Below, piece by piece: positions 55,555 through 64,000 of a DNA stretch of 64,000 bases. The notes below the pieces were generated by a model that ran no database searches, was not told the origin of the DNA, and was given only the letters and a program-made list of their open reading frames with translations. Each line of letters opens with the position of its first letter. Within the stretch, counting starts at the first letter, position 1. This DNA is from Balneolaceae bacterium (GTDB lineage Bacteria > Bacteroidota > Rhodothermia > Balneolales > Balneolaceae), in contig SLKI01000020.1 of assembly GCA_007134695.1 (NCBI GenBank), positions 1-64,000 on the forward strand, given 5' to 3'. The position numbers and the translations under genes are program-made.

Positions 55555-57177
55555 TCATTCAGTGACCGGAAAATCAAGTTCACCTTTACGAGGGAGCCTT
55601 TCATCCAGCATCGCGGTATGGTATACAAAAGTGGCTACGATAACTGCGGTACGTTTCAGGTCCTGCTCAACCAGCCTTTCAAAAAGGTCCTGGTTGGAGT
55701 GATGTGTCATGGAAAAGTATTCGATCGGATCCTGAATGAACTGGAATCCGGGAAGGCCGATTCGGTCGAAAGAGAGGTGGTCTGTCCCTCCAGTATTGCC
55801 AAATGAGACGGTAGAGGCGTCCCAATCGGAAAATGGACTCAGCCATGCACGAAAAATCTGACGAAGCTGTTCATTGCCTTGCAGATAGATTCCTCGAACC
55901 TGACCGGTTCCGTTGTCGATATTGTAATAGGCGGAGAGTTTGTCGTAGTGATCTCCCTCGACGAGCTCTCCATCTTCGACATATCCGAAATGATCCGAGA
56001 CATAATGGCGTGAACCGTGAAGCCCCTGCTCCTCATTACCCCAAAGTCCGACACGGATCGTACGGCGGGGTTCGATATCGAGGGTGTTTAAAATTCGCAT
56101 AACCTCCATCATTACAGCGGTGCCGGCTGCATTGTCAGTGGCGCCGGTTCCTGCATGCCATGAGTCGATATGTGCTCCGAGCATCACCACTTCGTCCGAC
56201 AACTCCGGATCTGTTCCCTGAATTTCTGCGATAGAATTGTATCCAAAGAGATCTTCATCCTGAAACTCCACCTCCAGCTCCAGTTCCAGTTGCACCGGAA
56301 TATCTTTCTCAATGAGTCGATAAATTCGCCCGTAGTGCTCCCTTGCCAGAGAAATTTGAGGCACGGCTTCCGGGGCACCCGGTTCGTGGGGTCTAACCCG
56401 GCTTCCCCAGCCGAGAGAAGGATCGTTCGGAAGCTGTGCACCCGATATAGCGATCTGTCCGTACCAGCCTCTGTAGCTCTGATCCAGGATCGCATGCGGG
56501 CGCTCCTCGTGTAGAAGTTTCATGATTTCGTAGTTGAGCTGTGCACGTTCCAGTGCAGCCTGACTTGGCCCGCCGCCTCCACCTTCCGGCCGGCTGAAAT
56601 CTTCTGTTGCATTGGCAAGGCTTAATAGTCGTTCTTCTGAATTACGCATAGCAATCGGATCCCAGGCTGGCTCGGAATCCTGGGGTTCCTGCAGCATCAC
56701 AAACTTGTCTCCGAGTTCACCCCGGTACTGTTCCAGCTCTTCGGCACTATCGACCTGAAGAATCACGACTTCACCGGAAACCGGCCCGTCATGTCCCGAA
56801 GACCAGGCTTTTGGAAAAGAGGTGACCGGAAAGTAGGTGTATGGTGTTGTAGCATGCATCGCATAACGCTTTAGCTCCCAGCCTTTTCCGAAGGGGCCGT
56901 AACGGTGAAGGTGAACGTTGGAAAGGCCCATCTCTTCAAATTGTTGCTGCGTCCATTCGTGGGCTCGGTTTAACTGAGGAGAGTTGGAGAGGCGGGGGCC
57001 GTAGACATCAGTCAGCCAGCTTGCCATCTCCAAAAGCTGCGAATTATTGATTCCTTCCTCTTTGATCAGTTCGACAACGTCATGGTCGACGGTGGGTTCA
57101 TAAATGGATTGTGCAGTCACTGTCTGGCTGAACGTCAGTATCAGGGCGGCCAGCACGCCGATTGTAACTCTGTACAT
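55555..57177 (-). CDS. Exported M28-family metallopeptidase (carboxypeptidase Q-like)
   Basis: A 540-residue zinc peptidase with a signal peptide ending near TVTAQ (residue 23). Di-zinc ligands are seen in order: His in MLGAHIDSWH, Asp in GATDNAAGTAV, the Glu pair in WGNEEQGLHGS, Asp in GGTDHLSFDRIG, and the last His in SMTHHSNQDLFERL. A protease-associated-like insert occupies about 130-260, including PVSGEVVILQVDS. The overall order matches the carboxypeptidase Q/PGCP group that releases amino acids from dipeptides. It has a dedicated terminator downstream. A 280-nt gap without a gene (57178-57457) separates it from the upstream lipoprotein gene. Confidence 0.92.
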   Translation of the reverse strand: MYRVTIGVLAALILTFSQTVTAQSIYEPTVDHDVVELIKEEGINNSQLLEMASWLTDVYGPRLSNSPQLNRAHEWTQQQFEEMGLSNVHLHRYGPFGKGWELKRYAMHATTPYTYFPVTSFPKAWSSGHDGPVSGEVVILQVDSAEELEQYRGELGDKFVMLQEPQDSEPAWDPIAMRNSEERLLSLANATEDFSRPEGGGGGPSQAALERAQLNYEIMKLLHEERPHAILDQSYRGWYGQIAISGAQLPNDPSLGWGSRVRPHEPGAPEAVPQISLAREHYGRIYRLIEKDIPVQLELELEVEFQDEDLFGYNSIAEIQGTDPELSDEVVMLGAHIDSWHAGTGATDNAAGTAVMMEVMRILNTLDIEPRRTIRVGLWGNEEQGLHGSRHYVSDHFGYVEDGELVEGDHYDKLSAYYNIDNGTGQVRGIYLQGNEQLRQIFRAWLSPFSDWDASTVSFGNTGGTDHLSFDRIGLPGFQFIQDPIEYFSMTHHSNQDLFERLVEQDLKRTAVIVATFVYHTAMLDERLPRKGELDFPVTE

Positions 57178-57457
57178 ATCGTTTGGATTTGGTTGATTTC
57201 TTGGATACTCGGTTTAGACTGGATGAATATCCGAATCTTTGAGCAATTCTCGTAAGAGAGATAGAGTGAATAAGCAGATTCTGGTTGTTAAAAAATGTAA
57301 CAAGCCAGTAAAGGAGATTCTGTATATCCGGGGGATAAGAATTGATGCTTCCCGGCAGGCAATCGTATTGAAAGCGCACTCCGCCCGGCAGGTAACTGAT
57401 CCGAAGGAATGAACCACAATCTGTTTAACGGGTTGGGCAATGTTGTCTGCCTGGCGG

Positions 57458-58081
57458 TTATTCGTGGCCCCAGGGCGCCGGAGGTGAATCGACAGATTCA
57501 CTCAGATCGAAGTCAACGCGCCAGGTCCACTCATCACCACGAATCGTACCGTAGGTGTAACGTTCCCCTGGAATAATTTCGACACGCCAGCCGAGGAACT
57601 CACCTTCTTCCTCACTTCTCGGAACCGATTTGAACTCCTGTCGAGACGCCGTCCCCTCATCCACAGAGTACCCTCCATACATGGTAGGCTCATCATCGCT
57701 GCCGTCGGGCCGTCGGTGATCGTGGCGCAACTCCAACCCCTCTTCATGTCGGGTGAAAATCCAGGTTCTGGATCGATCCCAGCTATCATCCTCTTCGATT
57801 TCGATGTGGAATGGGAGTTTAAGCCGGTTTTCATCACACTCCCTGAAATGAACGATGAGCAGTTCGGTGCCGGTAAGCATCTCATCTCCCTCCGGTTCGA
57901 GTGTCAGGCTTCCGGGATACGCATTCCCGCAATGTTCTGCAAGAGCTTCAAAAAATTGATCAAATGGAAGCTGTTCGGGCCTTTCGGGTGCTTCTTCACC
58001 GTTACATCCGGCGAGGGAAAAGAGAAGCATCAGGCAGATAAAAGTGGAGAGAATCGGAGAGGCGGTCGGTTGAATTTTCAT
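57458..58081 (-). CDS. Small lipoprotein of unknown function
   Basis: A 207-residue protein with a lipoprotein signal peptide and lipobox SLAGC (cysteine at about residue 25). The mature part is acidic. It contains HFRECDENRLKLPFHIE, TWIFTRHEEGLELRHDHRRPDG and GWRVEIIPGERYTYGT. The pattern resembles uncharacterised secreted proteins found in several phyla, but I cannot name a family. ATG 58081 is the start; the TTG at 58084 is unnecessary. It lies 9 nt after the purE stop, so it may be read through from purK-purE. Confidence 0.75.
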   Translation of the reverse strand: MKIQPTASPILSTFICLMLLFSLAGCNGEEAPERPEQLPFDQFFEALAEHCGNAYPGSLTLEPEGDEMLTGTELLIVHFRECDENRLKLPFHIEIEEDDSWDRSRTWIFTRHEEGLELRHDHRRPDGSDDEPTMYGGYSVDEGTASRQEFKSVPRSEEEGEFLGWRVEIIPGERYTYGTIRGDEWTWRVDFDLSESVDSPPAPWGHE

Positions 58082-58090
58082 CAATTCGGT

Positions 58091-58579
58091 TTATTTGAGA
58101 TTATCGCTTTTTTTTATCGACTCTTCGGCCATTTTGTTTCGGTGTTGTTCAAGCTTTTGGGCGATCGACTCATCGTGTGTAGAGAGGATACGGGCGGCCA
58201 GAAGTGCTGCATTTTGAGCTTTGCCGATCGCTACTGTTGCCACTGGAACACCATTTGGCATCTGAACAATTGAATAGAGGCTGTCGAGACCGCCAAGTGC
58301 ACTGGTATGTATTGGCACTCCGATGACCGGAAGGGTTGTATAACTGGCCAACATGCCGGGCAGGTGAGCGGCCCCGCCGGCTCCGGCAATAAGCACTTTC
58401 AACCCTTTTGTACGGGCTTCTTTTCCAAATTCTGCCATCATCTCCGGAGTTCGATGGGCCGAAACGACCTGTTTGTGATAGGGAATTTTAAACTCGTCCA
58501 GAAGTTCAGCAGCTTCTTTCATCGTCGGCCAGTCGCTGTCGCTGCCCATTACCAGCCCGATCAGTGGTTGATTCGCCAT
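58091..58579 (-). CDS. purE: N5-CAIR mutase (PurE)
   Basis: A 162-residue class I PurE that converts N5-CAIR to CAIR in purine synthesis. Motifs are [16 protein letters not shown] (the SDSD loop that binds the substrate), [11 protein letters not shown] (catalytic His), [15 protein letters not shown] and [18 protein letters not shown]. The frame extends to 58669, but ATG 58579 opens the family-typical start, so the upstream residues are unlikely to be coding. It lies 164 nt downstream of purK. Confidence 0.96.
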   Translation of the reverse strand: MANQPLIGLVMGSDSDWPTMKEAAELLDEFKIPYHKQVVSAHRTPEMMAEFGKEARTKGLKVLIAGAGGAAHLPGMLASYTTLPVIGVPIHTSALGGLDSLYSIVQMPNGVPVATVAIGKAQNAALLAARILSTHDESIAQKLEQHRNKMAEESIKKSDNLK

Positions 58580-58743
58580 AATTGTACTTGTTTCAGGTTT
58601 GTGGGAATCTATGAATTTGGCACGAGATATTGAACTGCAACTCCCGTTAGAGCCGGCAAGAGTTGTCATGCGGCATCATACAGCCACGGAGCTGTCACTC
58701 AAAATGTTGCCGCCCGTGAAGTCTGGTGCAGGAAAACTCTGTT

Positions 58744-59901
58744 TTAAATTTGAATAGGCTGAGCCAGTTTTTTCGCTTTTGGGTAGAGTTCATCAACAGA
58801 TTCACCCAGCAGGGTATAATGCCCCATCTTCCGGCCGACCCTGCTCTCCAGTTTCCCATAGATGTGCAGATGACTATCCTTCTGCTGCATCATTGCTGTT
58901 GCCCCTTCTACGTTTGCAGGGCGATTGTGGGTTCCGAGCAGGTTAATCATCACGGCTGCGGGTTTTCTCATCTTTGAGCTGCCGAGAGGCAACCCGAGGA
59001 CTGCCCGGACATGGTTTTCGAACTGGGAAGTAATACACGCTTCAATCGTATAATGGCCGGAATTGTGGGGTCGCGGTGCCGATTCATTGAGCAGTAGCCG
59101 GCCATCATTTGTCAGAAAAAACTCAAAAGCGAATAATCCTTTTCCGTCGATCGTTTCGGTTGCCGCTACGGCAAGCTCTTGTGCCTTCTTTCTGATAACG
59201 GGGTCGACCGGAGCCGGTGCTTGAACCGCCACACAGATCTGATCCTCCTGGATTGTTTCGCAACAGGGATAAACGACCGTTCCTGTTTCATTACGAGCAA
59301 CCTGAACAGCGAGTTCATGTGTGAAGTTTACAAACGCTTCTGCAAGTATATCACGGCCCTTTTCTCCGCCCAGCTTTTGGTACGCCTTTTTGGCTTCCGC
59401 GAGGTTGCGAACCACGATATTTCCATACCCGTCATACCCTCCTTTCGAGGATTTCAGCAAAAAAGGCCAGCTGTGCTTATCGCCGAATCCGGTCAGATCC
59501 GACTCCGATCGGACCAAAGCATAGGGGGTGACCGGTATACCTGCTTCTTCGAAACTCCTTTTTTCGATCCATTTGTTTTCGATTTTGGCAAAACTTTTGG
59601 CTGAAGGGTAGAGGGGAGTCCCGCTTCGCTCCACCATTTGACGCAGGATCTCTGAATCCAGAAACTCATTTTCAAGGGTGATCAGGTCACATTTTCGGGC
59701 AAATTGTACCAGTTGGTCAAGATCTTCAAACGAACATTGGAAGCTGTGGGGTGTCATCAGTCCAACCGGTTCCTGTTCTTTCCGGTTCGAACATACAGCT
59801 ACCTGAATTCCAAATCGAAAAGCCTGAACAGCCGACATCCGGGCCAGTTGTCCGGCGCCGAGATACCCGAGAACGAATGAGGAGTGCAGCGGTGTCTTCA
59901 T
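58744..59901 (-). CDS. purK: N5-carboxyaminoimidazole ribonucleotide synthase (PurK)
   Basis: A 385-residue ATP-grasp enzyme that carboxylates AIR to N5-CAIR. The N-terminal LGYLGAGQLARMSAVQAF is the family signature. The ATP-grasp core contains PFLLKSSKGGYDGYGN and ILAEAFVNFTHELAVQVARN. It continues with FAFEFFLTNDGRLLLNESAPRPHNSGHYTIE (positions about 260-290). The product feeds PurE directly downstream. A candidate promoter overlaps the 5' region. Confidence 0.96.
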   Translation of the reverse strand: MKTPLHSSFVLGYLGAGQLARMSAVQAFRFGIQVAVCSNRKEQEPVGLMTPHSFQCSFEDLDQLVQFARKCDLITLENEFLDSEILRQMVERSGTPLYPSAKSFAKIENKWIEKRSFEEAGIPVTPYALVRSESDLTGFGDKHSWPFLLKSSKGGYDGYGNIVVRNLAEAKKAYQKLGGEKGRDILAEAFVNFTHELAVQVARNETGTVVYPCCETIQEDQICVAVQAPAPVDPVIRKKAQELAVAATETIDGKGLFAFEFFLTNDGRLLLNESAPRPHNSGHYTIEACITSQFENHVRAVLGLPLGSSKMRKPAAVMINLLGTHNRPANVEGATAMMQQKDSHLHIYGKLESRVGRKMGHYTLLGESVDELYPKAKKLAQPIQI

Positions 59902-59922
59902 GGTTGTGGTTACATAAGTGTT

Positions 59923-59952
59923 GCAAGGTATAGCTGATTTCTCAGTGCCAAA
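59923..59952 (-). promoter_or_regulatory. Candidate Bacteroidota promoter for purK-purE
   Basis: On the minus strand TTTG (59952-59949) is followed after 18 nt by TACCTTGC (59930-59923). This is one base short of the usual 19-nt spacing and matches six of the eight TAnnTTTG positions, counting the two free ones. The leader before ATG 59901 would be only about 15 nt. No PurR-like or riboswitch element was recognised. Confidence 0.4.
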
Positions 59953-60054
59953 TGTACGAATTTTGAATCAGAGGATTTTGTGTCCGAGGTTCGATTGGCC
60001 ACTGATAGTGACTTTAAATTTTTACTATCTTGAGGCGTTAACCGATCGACAACT

Positions 60055-61131
60055 ATGGATATTGAAGCAAAACTTAATCAGATCCGCGAGAGATACGACG
60101 AAATTCAGCAGTTGATGGCGGATCCGGCGATTTACGACCGCCCCGACGACTACCGGGAGCTGACACAGGAATATACTGGCCTGAAGTCGCTGGTAGAGGA
60201 TTTTGACCGATGGAAAGAGATCAGGAAAAACCTGGCCGGCAACCGGGAGATTATCGAATCGGCAGAGGACCCGGAACTTGTCGAAATGGCAAAGTCGGAG
60301 CTTGAACAGCTTGAATCCGAACTGGCCGATCTCGAAGAGTCGATCAAGTTCAAACTGATCCCGAAGGATCCGGATGACTCGAAAGATTGTATCGTCGAAA
60401 TCCGGGCCGGTACAGGAGGAGATGAGGCTGCTATATTTGCAGGTGATCTTTTTGATATGTATCGGCGTTATGCAGACTCCAGAGGATGGAAACTGGAGCC
60501 TTTGAACCTGCAACAAGGAGAGATGGGAGGTTATAAGGAGATTATTTTTCGTCTTCAGGGCGAAGATGTGTTTGGCGAAATGAAGTATGAGAGTGGTGTT
60601 CATCGGGTACAGCGTGTACCGGAAACCGAATCACAGGGACGGGTGCACACCTCGGCGGCGACGGTTGCAGTACTTCCGGAGGCAGAAGAGGTGGATGTAC
60701 AACTCGATATAAGTGATGTACGAGTCGATACGTTTCGATCCAGTGGTGCGGGAGGGCAGCATGTTAACAAGACCGACTCGGCGATTCGACTGACCCATGA
60801 ACCGAGCGGAGTGGTTGTGGAGTGCCAGGAGGAGAGATCGCAACATCAGAATAAAGAGCGTGCACTGACGATGCTCAGAACCCGCTTGTACGATATGGAG
60901 CTGGAACAGCAGCGGGCAGCCAGAGCGGCAGATCGTAAAAGCCAGGTATCGACCGGAGACCGCAGTGCCAAAATCCGAACCTACAACTTTCCACAGGGCC
61001 GGCTGACCGATCACCGCATCAATCTGACTCTCTACAATCTGGACGATATTATGAAAGGAGAGATCGGAGAGGTGATCGAAAAACTGAGGCTGGAAGATAA
61101 CCTGGAAAAGTTGAATGCTGTAATGGATTGA
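60055..61131 (+). CDS. prfA: Peptide chain release factor 1
   Basis: A 358-residue class I release factor for UAA and UAG. The GGQ loop that triggers peptide release is in RSSGAGGQHVNKTDSAIRLTH. PF1-type domains precede it: the N-terminal coiled coil (about 1-100) and the segment VEIRAGTGGDEAAIF. The region with HRVQRVPETESQGRVHTS contains the PxT-type codon-recognition tripeptide (PET) expected for RF1. The RF2-specific SPF tripeptide and programmed frameshift are absent. Confidence 0.96.
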   Translation: MDIEAKLNQIRERYDEIQQLMADPAIYDRPDDYRELTQEYTGLKSLVEDFDRWKEIRKNLAGNREIIESAEDPELVEMAKSELEQLESELADLEESIKFKLIPKDPDDSKDCIVEIRAGTGGDEAAIFAGDLFDMYRRYADSRGWKLEPLNLQQGEMGGYKEIIFRLQGEDVFGEMKYESGVHRVQRVPETESQGRVHTSAATVAVLPEAEEVDVQLDISDVRVDTFRSSGAGGQHVNKTDSAIRLTHEPSGVVVECQEERSQHQNKERALTMLRTRLYDMELEQQRAARAADRKSQVSTGDRSAKIRTYNFPQGRLTDHRINLTLYNLDDIMKGEIGEVIEKLRLEDNLEKLNAVMD

Positions 61132-61291
61132 CAGGCAGCTTCGGGAAAGACCGATTTTAACCAAAGAACAAGCGACTGGTCCAGGAAAATCAAAATGTTG
61201 TAACAGAAGAAACGGCTGGTTTTTAACCCTTTCCACCCGTATCATCCTTTGAGCATTTACAAATTTCGAATCAAAACAAATCTGACTGACT

Positions 61292-61906
61292 GTGAGTTTT
61301 CCAAGCCCATTTTATCGCTGGCGCCCTCATCCCTGGCACGGTCTGGAAGTTGGAGATGACCCGCCAAATATCGTCAATGCTTTTGTCGAGATCACCCCGT
61401 TCGACATGATTAAATATGAGGTGGACAAGAAGACCGGGTATATGCGGGTCGACCGTCCGCAGAGGAGTTCCTCGATGCCGCCGTCTCTTTACGGGTTTAT
61501 TCCGCGAACCTATTGCGGAGACCGGGTCGGAAAGCTGTCGACCCAAACCGACAAGGGAGATGAAGATCCGCTCGACCTGTGCGTGTTAAGTGAGCGGCCG
61601 ATCGACAGGACAGAAGTGATTTTGAGCACCCGGGTTATCGGAGGGATCCACATGATCGACCGCGGAGAGGCGGACGATAAAATCATCACGGTACTGGACA
61701 ACGATAAATATTACCAGAATATCAAAGAAGTGGATGATCTTCCTGAAGTATTGATTGAGCGAATTCGTCACTATTTTGCCACTTATAAACTGATACCCGG
61801 ACAAGATACGAACGACGTTTTTGTAGACAGGGTATTTGACCGGAAACACGCCATCAAGGTTGTGGAAGCTGCCGTCGAAGATTACAAGGAGATGTTCGGC
61901 GATTAA
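61292..61906 (+). CDS. ppa: Inorganic pyrophosphatase, family I
   Basis: A 204-residue soluble pyrophosphatase. Family I active-site elements are [29 protein letters not shown] (the conserved YGFIP), [12 protein letters not shown] (the DxDPxD metal cluster) and [18 protein letters not shown]. The start is a GTG at 61292. The gene follows prfA by 160 nt and drives biosynthetic reactions by removing pyrophosphate. It is slightly longer than the 175-residue E. coli enzyme, with extensions at both ends. Confidence 0.94.
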   Translation: MSFPSPFYRWRPHPWHGLEVGDDPPNIVNAFVEITPFDMIKYEVDKKTGYMRVDRPQRSSSMPPSLYGFIPRTYCGDRVGKLSTQTDKGDEDPLDLCVLSERPIDRTEVILSTRVIGGIHMIDRGEADDKIITVLDNDKYYQNIKEVDDLPEVLIERIRHYFATYKLIPGQDTNDVFVDRVFDRKHAIKVVEAAVEDYKEMFGD

Positions 61907-61943
61907 GTCGGTTTTTGCTGAGCCGTCTGCAGGTACACAAATA

Positions 61944-61960
61944 TAAACCGGATCGGTTTA
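61944..61960. other. Short palindromic hairpin after ppa
   Basis: TAAACCG, a 3-nt loop, and CGGTTTA form a perfect 7-bp stem 38 nt after the ppa stop. There is no T-run on either strand, so it is only a weak terminator candidate. The 266-nt region to the next gene holds nothing else I can support. Confidence 0.35.
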
Positions 61961-62172
61961 GTGCCGCTTGATCTCTCGGATTGAATGATTGAACCCCGGC
62001 ATAACCATCGAAACCGGATGCCGCCTTTCGGTTTACCGAAGCTTTGCTATCGAAAATTGAATGTTTTTATTATGTTTTTCAGCCATCTTGCAACACGTTG
62101 CAAATTTCCTGCGTAGAGTTGTTTGCTTAGCAAACCGAAATTTCATCAACCGCCAATACAAATCACTCCGTT

Positions 62173-64000
62173 ATGACTTCATTGCTGCGACTGCTTTTCA
62201 TCTCTTCTCTTTTAATATTCACCGGATTTACCCAGGATCCGCCCGATTCCGAAAATGATGAAAATGGAATTGAACTGAGCCACGAAAATCTGCCGATCGA
62301 ACCGGACCGTACCGTCCATATCCAGACCAATGAGGGAACATGGATGTCGCTGGATATTCACCCGAGCGGAGAAAAGATCATATTTGAATATATGGGCGAC
62401 CTATATGAATTGTCGATCGAGGGGGGCAGTGCAGAACGGCTGACCCGGGGGATGGCGTTCGACAGCCAGCCGCGATACAGTCCGGACGGAAACAAAGTGG
62501 TGTTTGTATCGGATCGAAGCGGCGGAGACAATGTCTGGATTCTGGATCTTGAAGAGATGGAGTTTGAACAGCGGACGCGCGGTAACAATTTTCGAATGCA
62601 ATCTCCGATCTGGACCCCGGACGGCGATTATATCATCGCAGCCCGGGCCGGTTTGAGGTCGGGTGTTCACAAACTCTATATGTATCATGTTGATGGAGGG
62701 AGCGGAACCGAGTTGATGGATACACCAAGTGGGTTGAAGACGATCGAAGCGGCATTTGGCGGGGATGACCGTTATCTGTGGTTTTCACAGCGTGCAGGAG
62801 ACTGGAGCTACAACGCGATCTTCCCGCAATATCAGATTTCAAAATTTGACCTCGATACCGGAGAGCGCCACTTACAGACCTCGCGACTCGGTTCTGCATT
62901 CCGGCCGACACTCTCTCCCGACGGCCGCTGGCTGGTCTACGGAACGCGTCATGAAACCGAAACCGGGCTCCGTATTCGAGATCTGGAAAGCGGAGAGGAG
63001 CGTTGGCTTGCCTATCCAGTGCAGCGGGACGACAAAGAGTCCCGGGCCACCAGGGATGTTCTGCCGGGAATGGCATTTACACCGGACAGCGAGGCTGTGG
63101 TCACAACCTGGGGCGGACGATTATGGCATGTACCGATTGACGAGGGTGCCGAAGTTGAAGAGATCCCCTTTGAAATTGATGCGGAAATTGACCTGGGGCC
63201 CCGCCTCCAATTCAAGTACCCGATTGAAGACACCGAACAGTTTGTGGCCAGGCAGATTCGTGACGGGGTACCGTCTCCGGATGGCAGCCGTTATGCATTC
63301 ACCGTATTGAATGACCTTTATGTGATGGATCTTCCGGATGGAGAACCCCGGCGAGTTACCGATCTTGACCTGGTCGAAGCTTTCCCCACGTGGTCACCAG
63401 ATGGCGAGTGGATCGCATTCGCCACCTGGAACCCTGAAGAAGGCGGCCATATCTATCGTGCTCGAAGCGACGGAAGCCGGCAGACAGAGCGATTAACTGC
63501 AGACCCCGGACTCTACTCTCAGCCCGCCTGGTCGAAAACGCAAAACCGGATTGTTGCAATTCGGGGCGAGATGCGCTCCTACTATCAATCTCCCGGGCCG
63601 TTCGTCCCATTTGCAGCGGACGATCTGATCTGGATATCTGCAGATGGGGGAGAAGCTAATTTTATAGCGAGTACCGACGGCCGCAGTACACCACATTTTG
63701 TGAAAGGGGATGACCGCATCTATCTGCACCATTTTATGCGCGGACTTGTTTCGATCCGGTACGACGGAACCGATGAAAGAGAGCACGTTCGGGTCACCGG
63801 AGGGAGAGCACCCGGGGCTCAGCAGCCACAAAGGGCATCAGTCATTATGATGGCACCGGAAGGAGACCAGGCACTGGCCCAGGTTGGATCCGATATTTAT
63901 ACGGTGACGATTCCCAGAACCGGAGATACAGAAACGATCAGCGTAGCCAATCCCGACGCCGCTTCGTTTCCTGCTCGCAAATTGACAGAAATCGGCGGCC
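62173..64000 (+). CDS. Exported beta-propeller (TolB/PD40-type) amidohydrolase-family protein, 5' part
   Basis: The frame starts at ATG 62173 and stays open for 609 codons to the window edge. A short signal peptide (to about residue 20, TGFTQ) precedes a beta-propeller made of PD40/WD40-like blades. Examples are QPRYSPDGNKVVFVSDRSGG, SPIWTPDGDYIIAARAG, RPTLSPDGRWLVYGT and FPTWSPDGEWIAFATWN. Long exported proteins with this N-terminal part usually carry an amidohydrolase domain behind it. That part is outside the window, so the enzymatic assignment is inference. Prolyl oligopeptidase-like S9 peptidases are the alternative. Shorter reading frames on either strand in this stretch are shadows. 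Confidence 0.85.
   Translation, partial: MTSLLRLLFISSLLIFTGFTQDPPDSENDENGIELSHENLPIEPDRTVHIQTNEGTWMSLDIHPSGEKIIFEYMGDLYELSIEGGSAERLTRGMAFDSQPRYSPDGNKVVFVSDRSGGDNVWILDLEEMEFEQRTRGNNFRMQSPIWTPDGDYIIAARAGLRSGVHKLYMYHVDGGSGTELMDTPSGLKTIEAAFGGDDRYLWFSQRAGDWSYNAIFPQYQISKFDLDTGERHLQTSRLGSAFRPTLSPDGRWLVYGTRHETETGLRIRDLESGEERWLAYPVQRDDKESRATRDVLPGMAFTPDSEAVVTTWGGRLWHVPIDEGAEVEEIPFEIDAEIDLGPRLQFKYPIEDTEQFVARQIRDGVPSPDGSRYAFTVLNDLYVMDLPDGEPRRVTDLDLVEAFPTWSPDGEWIAFATWNPEEGGHIYRARSDGSRQTERLTADPGLYSQPAWSKTQNRIVAIRGEMRSYYQSPGPFVPFAADDLIWISADGGEANFIASTDGRSTPHFVKGDDRIYLHHFMRGLVSIRYDGTDEREHVRVTGGRAPGAQQPQRASVIMMAPEGDQALAQVGSDIYTVTIPRTGDTETISVANPDAASFPARKLTEIGG

Noticed and set aside
58580-58669. N-terminal extension of PurE
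   Set aside because: The 30 extra residues have no counterpart in PurE; ATG 58579 opens the conserved start.

Overview
The window looks like chromosomal DNA from a member of the Bacteroidota/FCB group, most likely close to Balneolaceae or Rhodothermia. Supporting evidence: a textbook Bacteroidota promoter (TTTG, 19 nt, TATCTTTG) before glnN; a type III glutamine synthetase; the type 9 secretion translocon protein SprA; DUF3467- and DUF4290-like small proteins; a menaquinone pathway; and few strong Shine-Dalgarno sites. The genus-level placement is inference. I saw no rRNA, tRNA, CRISPR array, transposase, integrase or prophage gene.

Layout. (1) 1-2894: the tail of a probable solute-binding protein, a VOC ring-cleaving dioxygenase and a chemoreceptor. 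(2) 3086-17539: menaquinone biosynthesis on the minus strand in two blocks, menF-menD-GT4-menH-menB and menA-menC-menE. They are separated by three plus-strand genes: glutamine synthetase III, an exported cyclase-family hydrolase and an exported M20 amidohydrolase. Together the men genes cover chorismate to demethylmenaquinone, except the DHNA-CoA thioesterase and the final methyltransferase, which are not here. A family 4 glycosyltransferase sits inside the men operon. (3) 17689-20024: a DUF4290-like small protein, a cystathionine beta-synthase/cysteine synthase-type PLP enzyme and a DUF3467 protein. A pair of 30-bp inverted repeats lies between the last two. (4) 20104-35278: envelope and housekeeping genes: lptF-lptG (LPS export), sprA (2421 aa), rsmI-lnt, a small VOC protein, and grpE-dnaJ.

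(5) 35284-53551 is the most unusual part: a tight minus-strand operon of an outer-membrane beta-barrel candidate (598 aa), a 4124-residue exported giant, a five-FN3-domain exported protein (670 aa) and an exported TPR protein (674 aa). The giant contains a tandem unit of about 740 residues. Two copies are colinear at exactly 740-residue offset and a third is degenerate. All 14 cysteines of the mature region fall in seven close pairs. A long helical segment interrupts the beta-rich protein before FN3/Ig-like C-terminal domains. No T9SS C-terminal sorting domain is recognisable. I know of no named system with this gene set, and it is my candidate for an undescribed cell-surface system.

(6) 53733-53820 is an array of eleven in-phase degenerate 8-mers, followed by a serine hydrolase, an M28 peptidase with a clear terminator, a small lipoprotein and purK-purE. 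(7) 60055-64000: prfA, a family I inorganic pyrophosphatase and the first 609 codons of a beta-propeller amidohydrolase-type exported protein that runs off the window.
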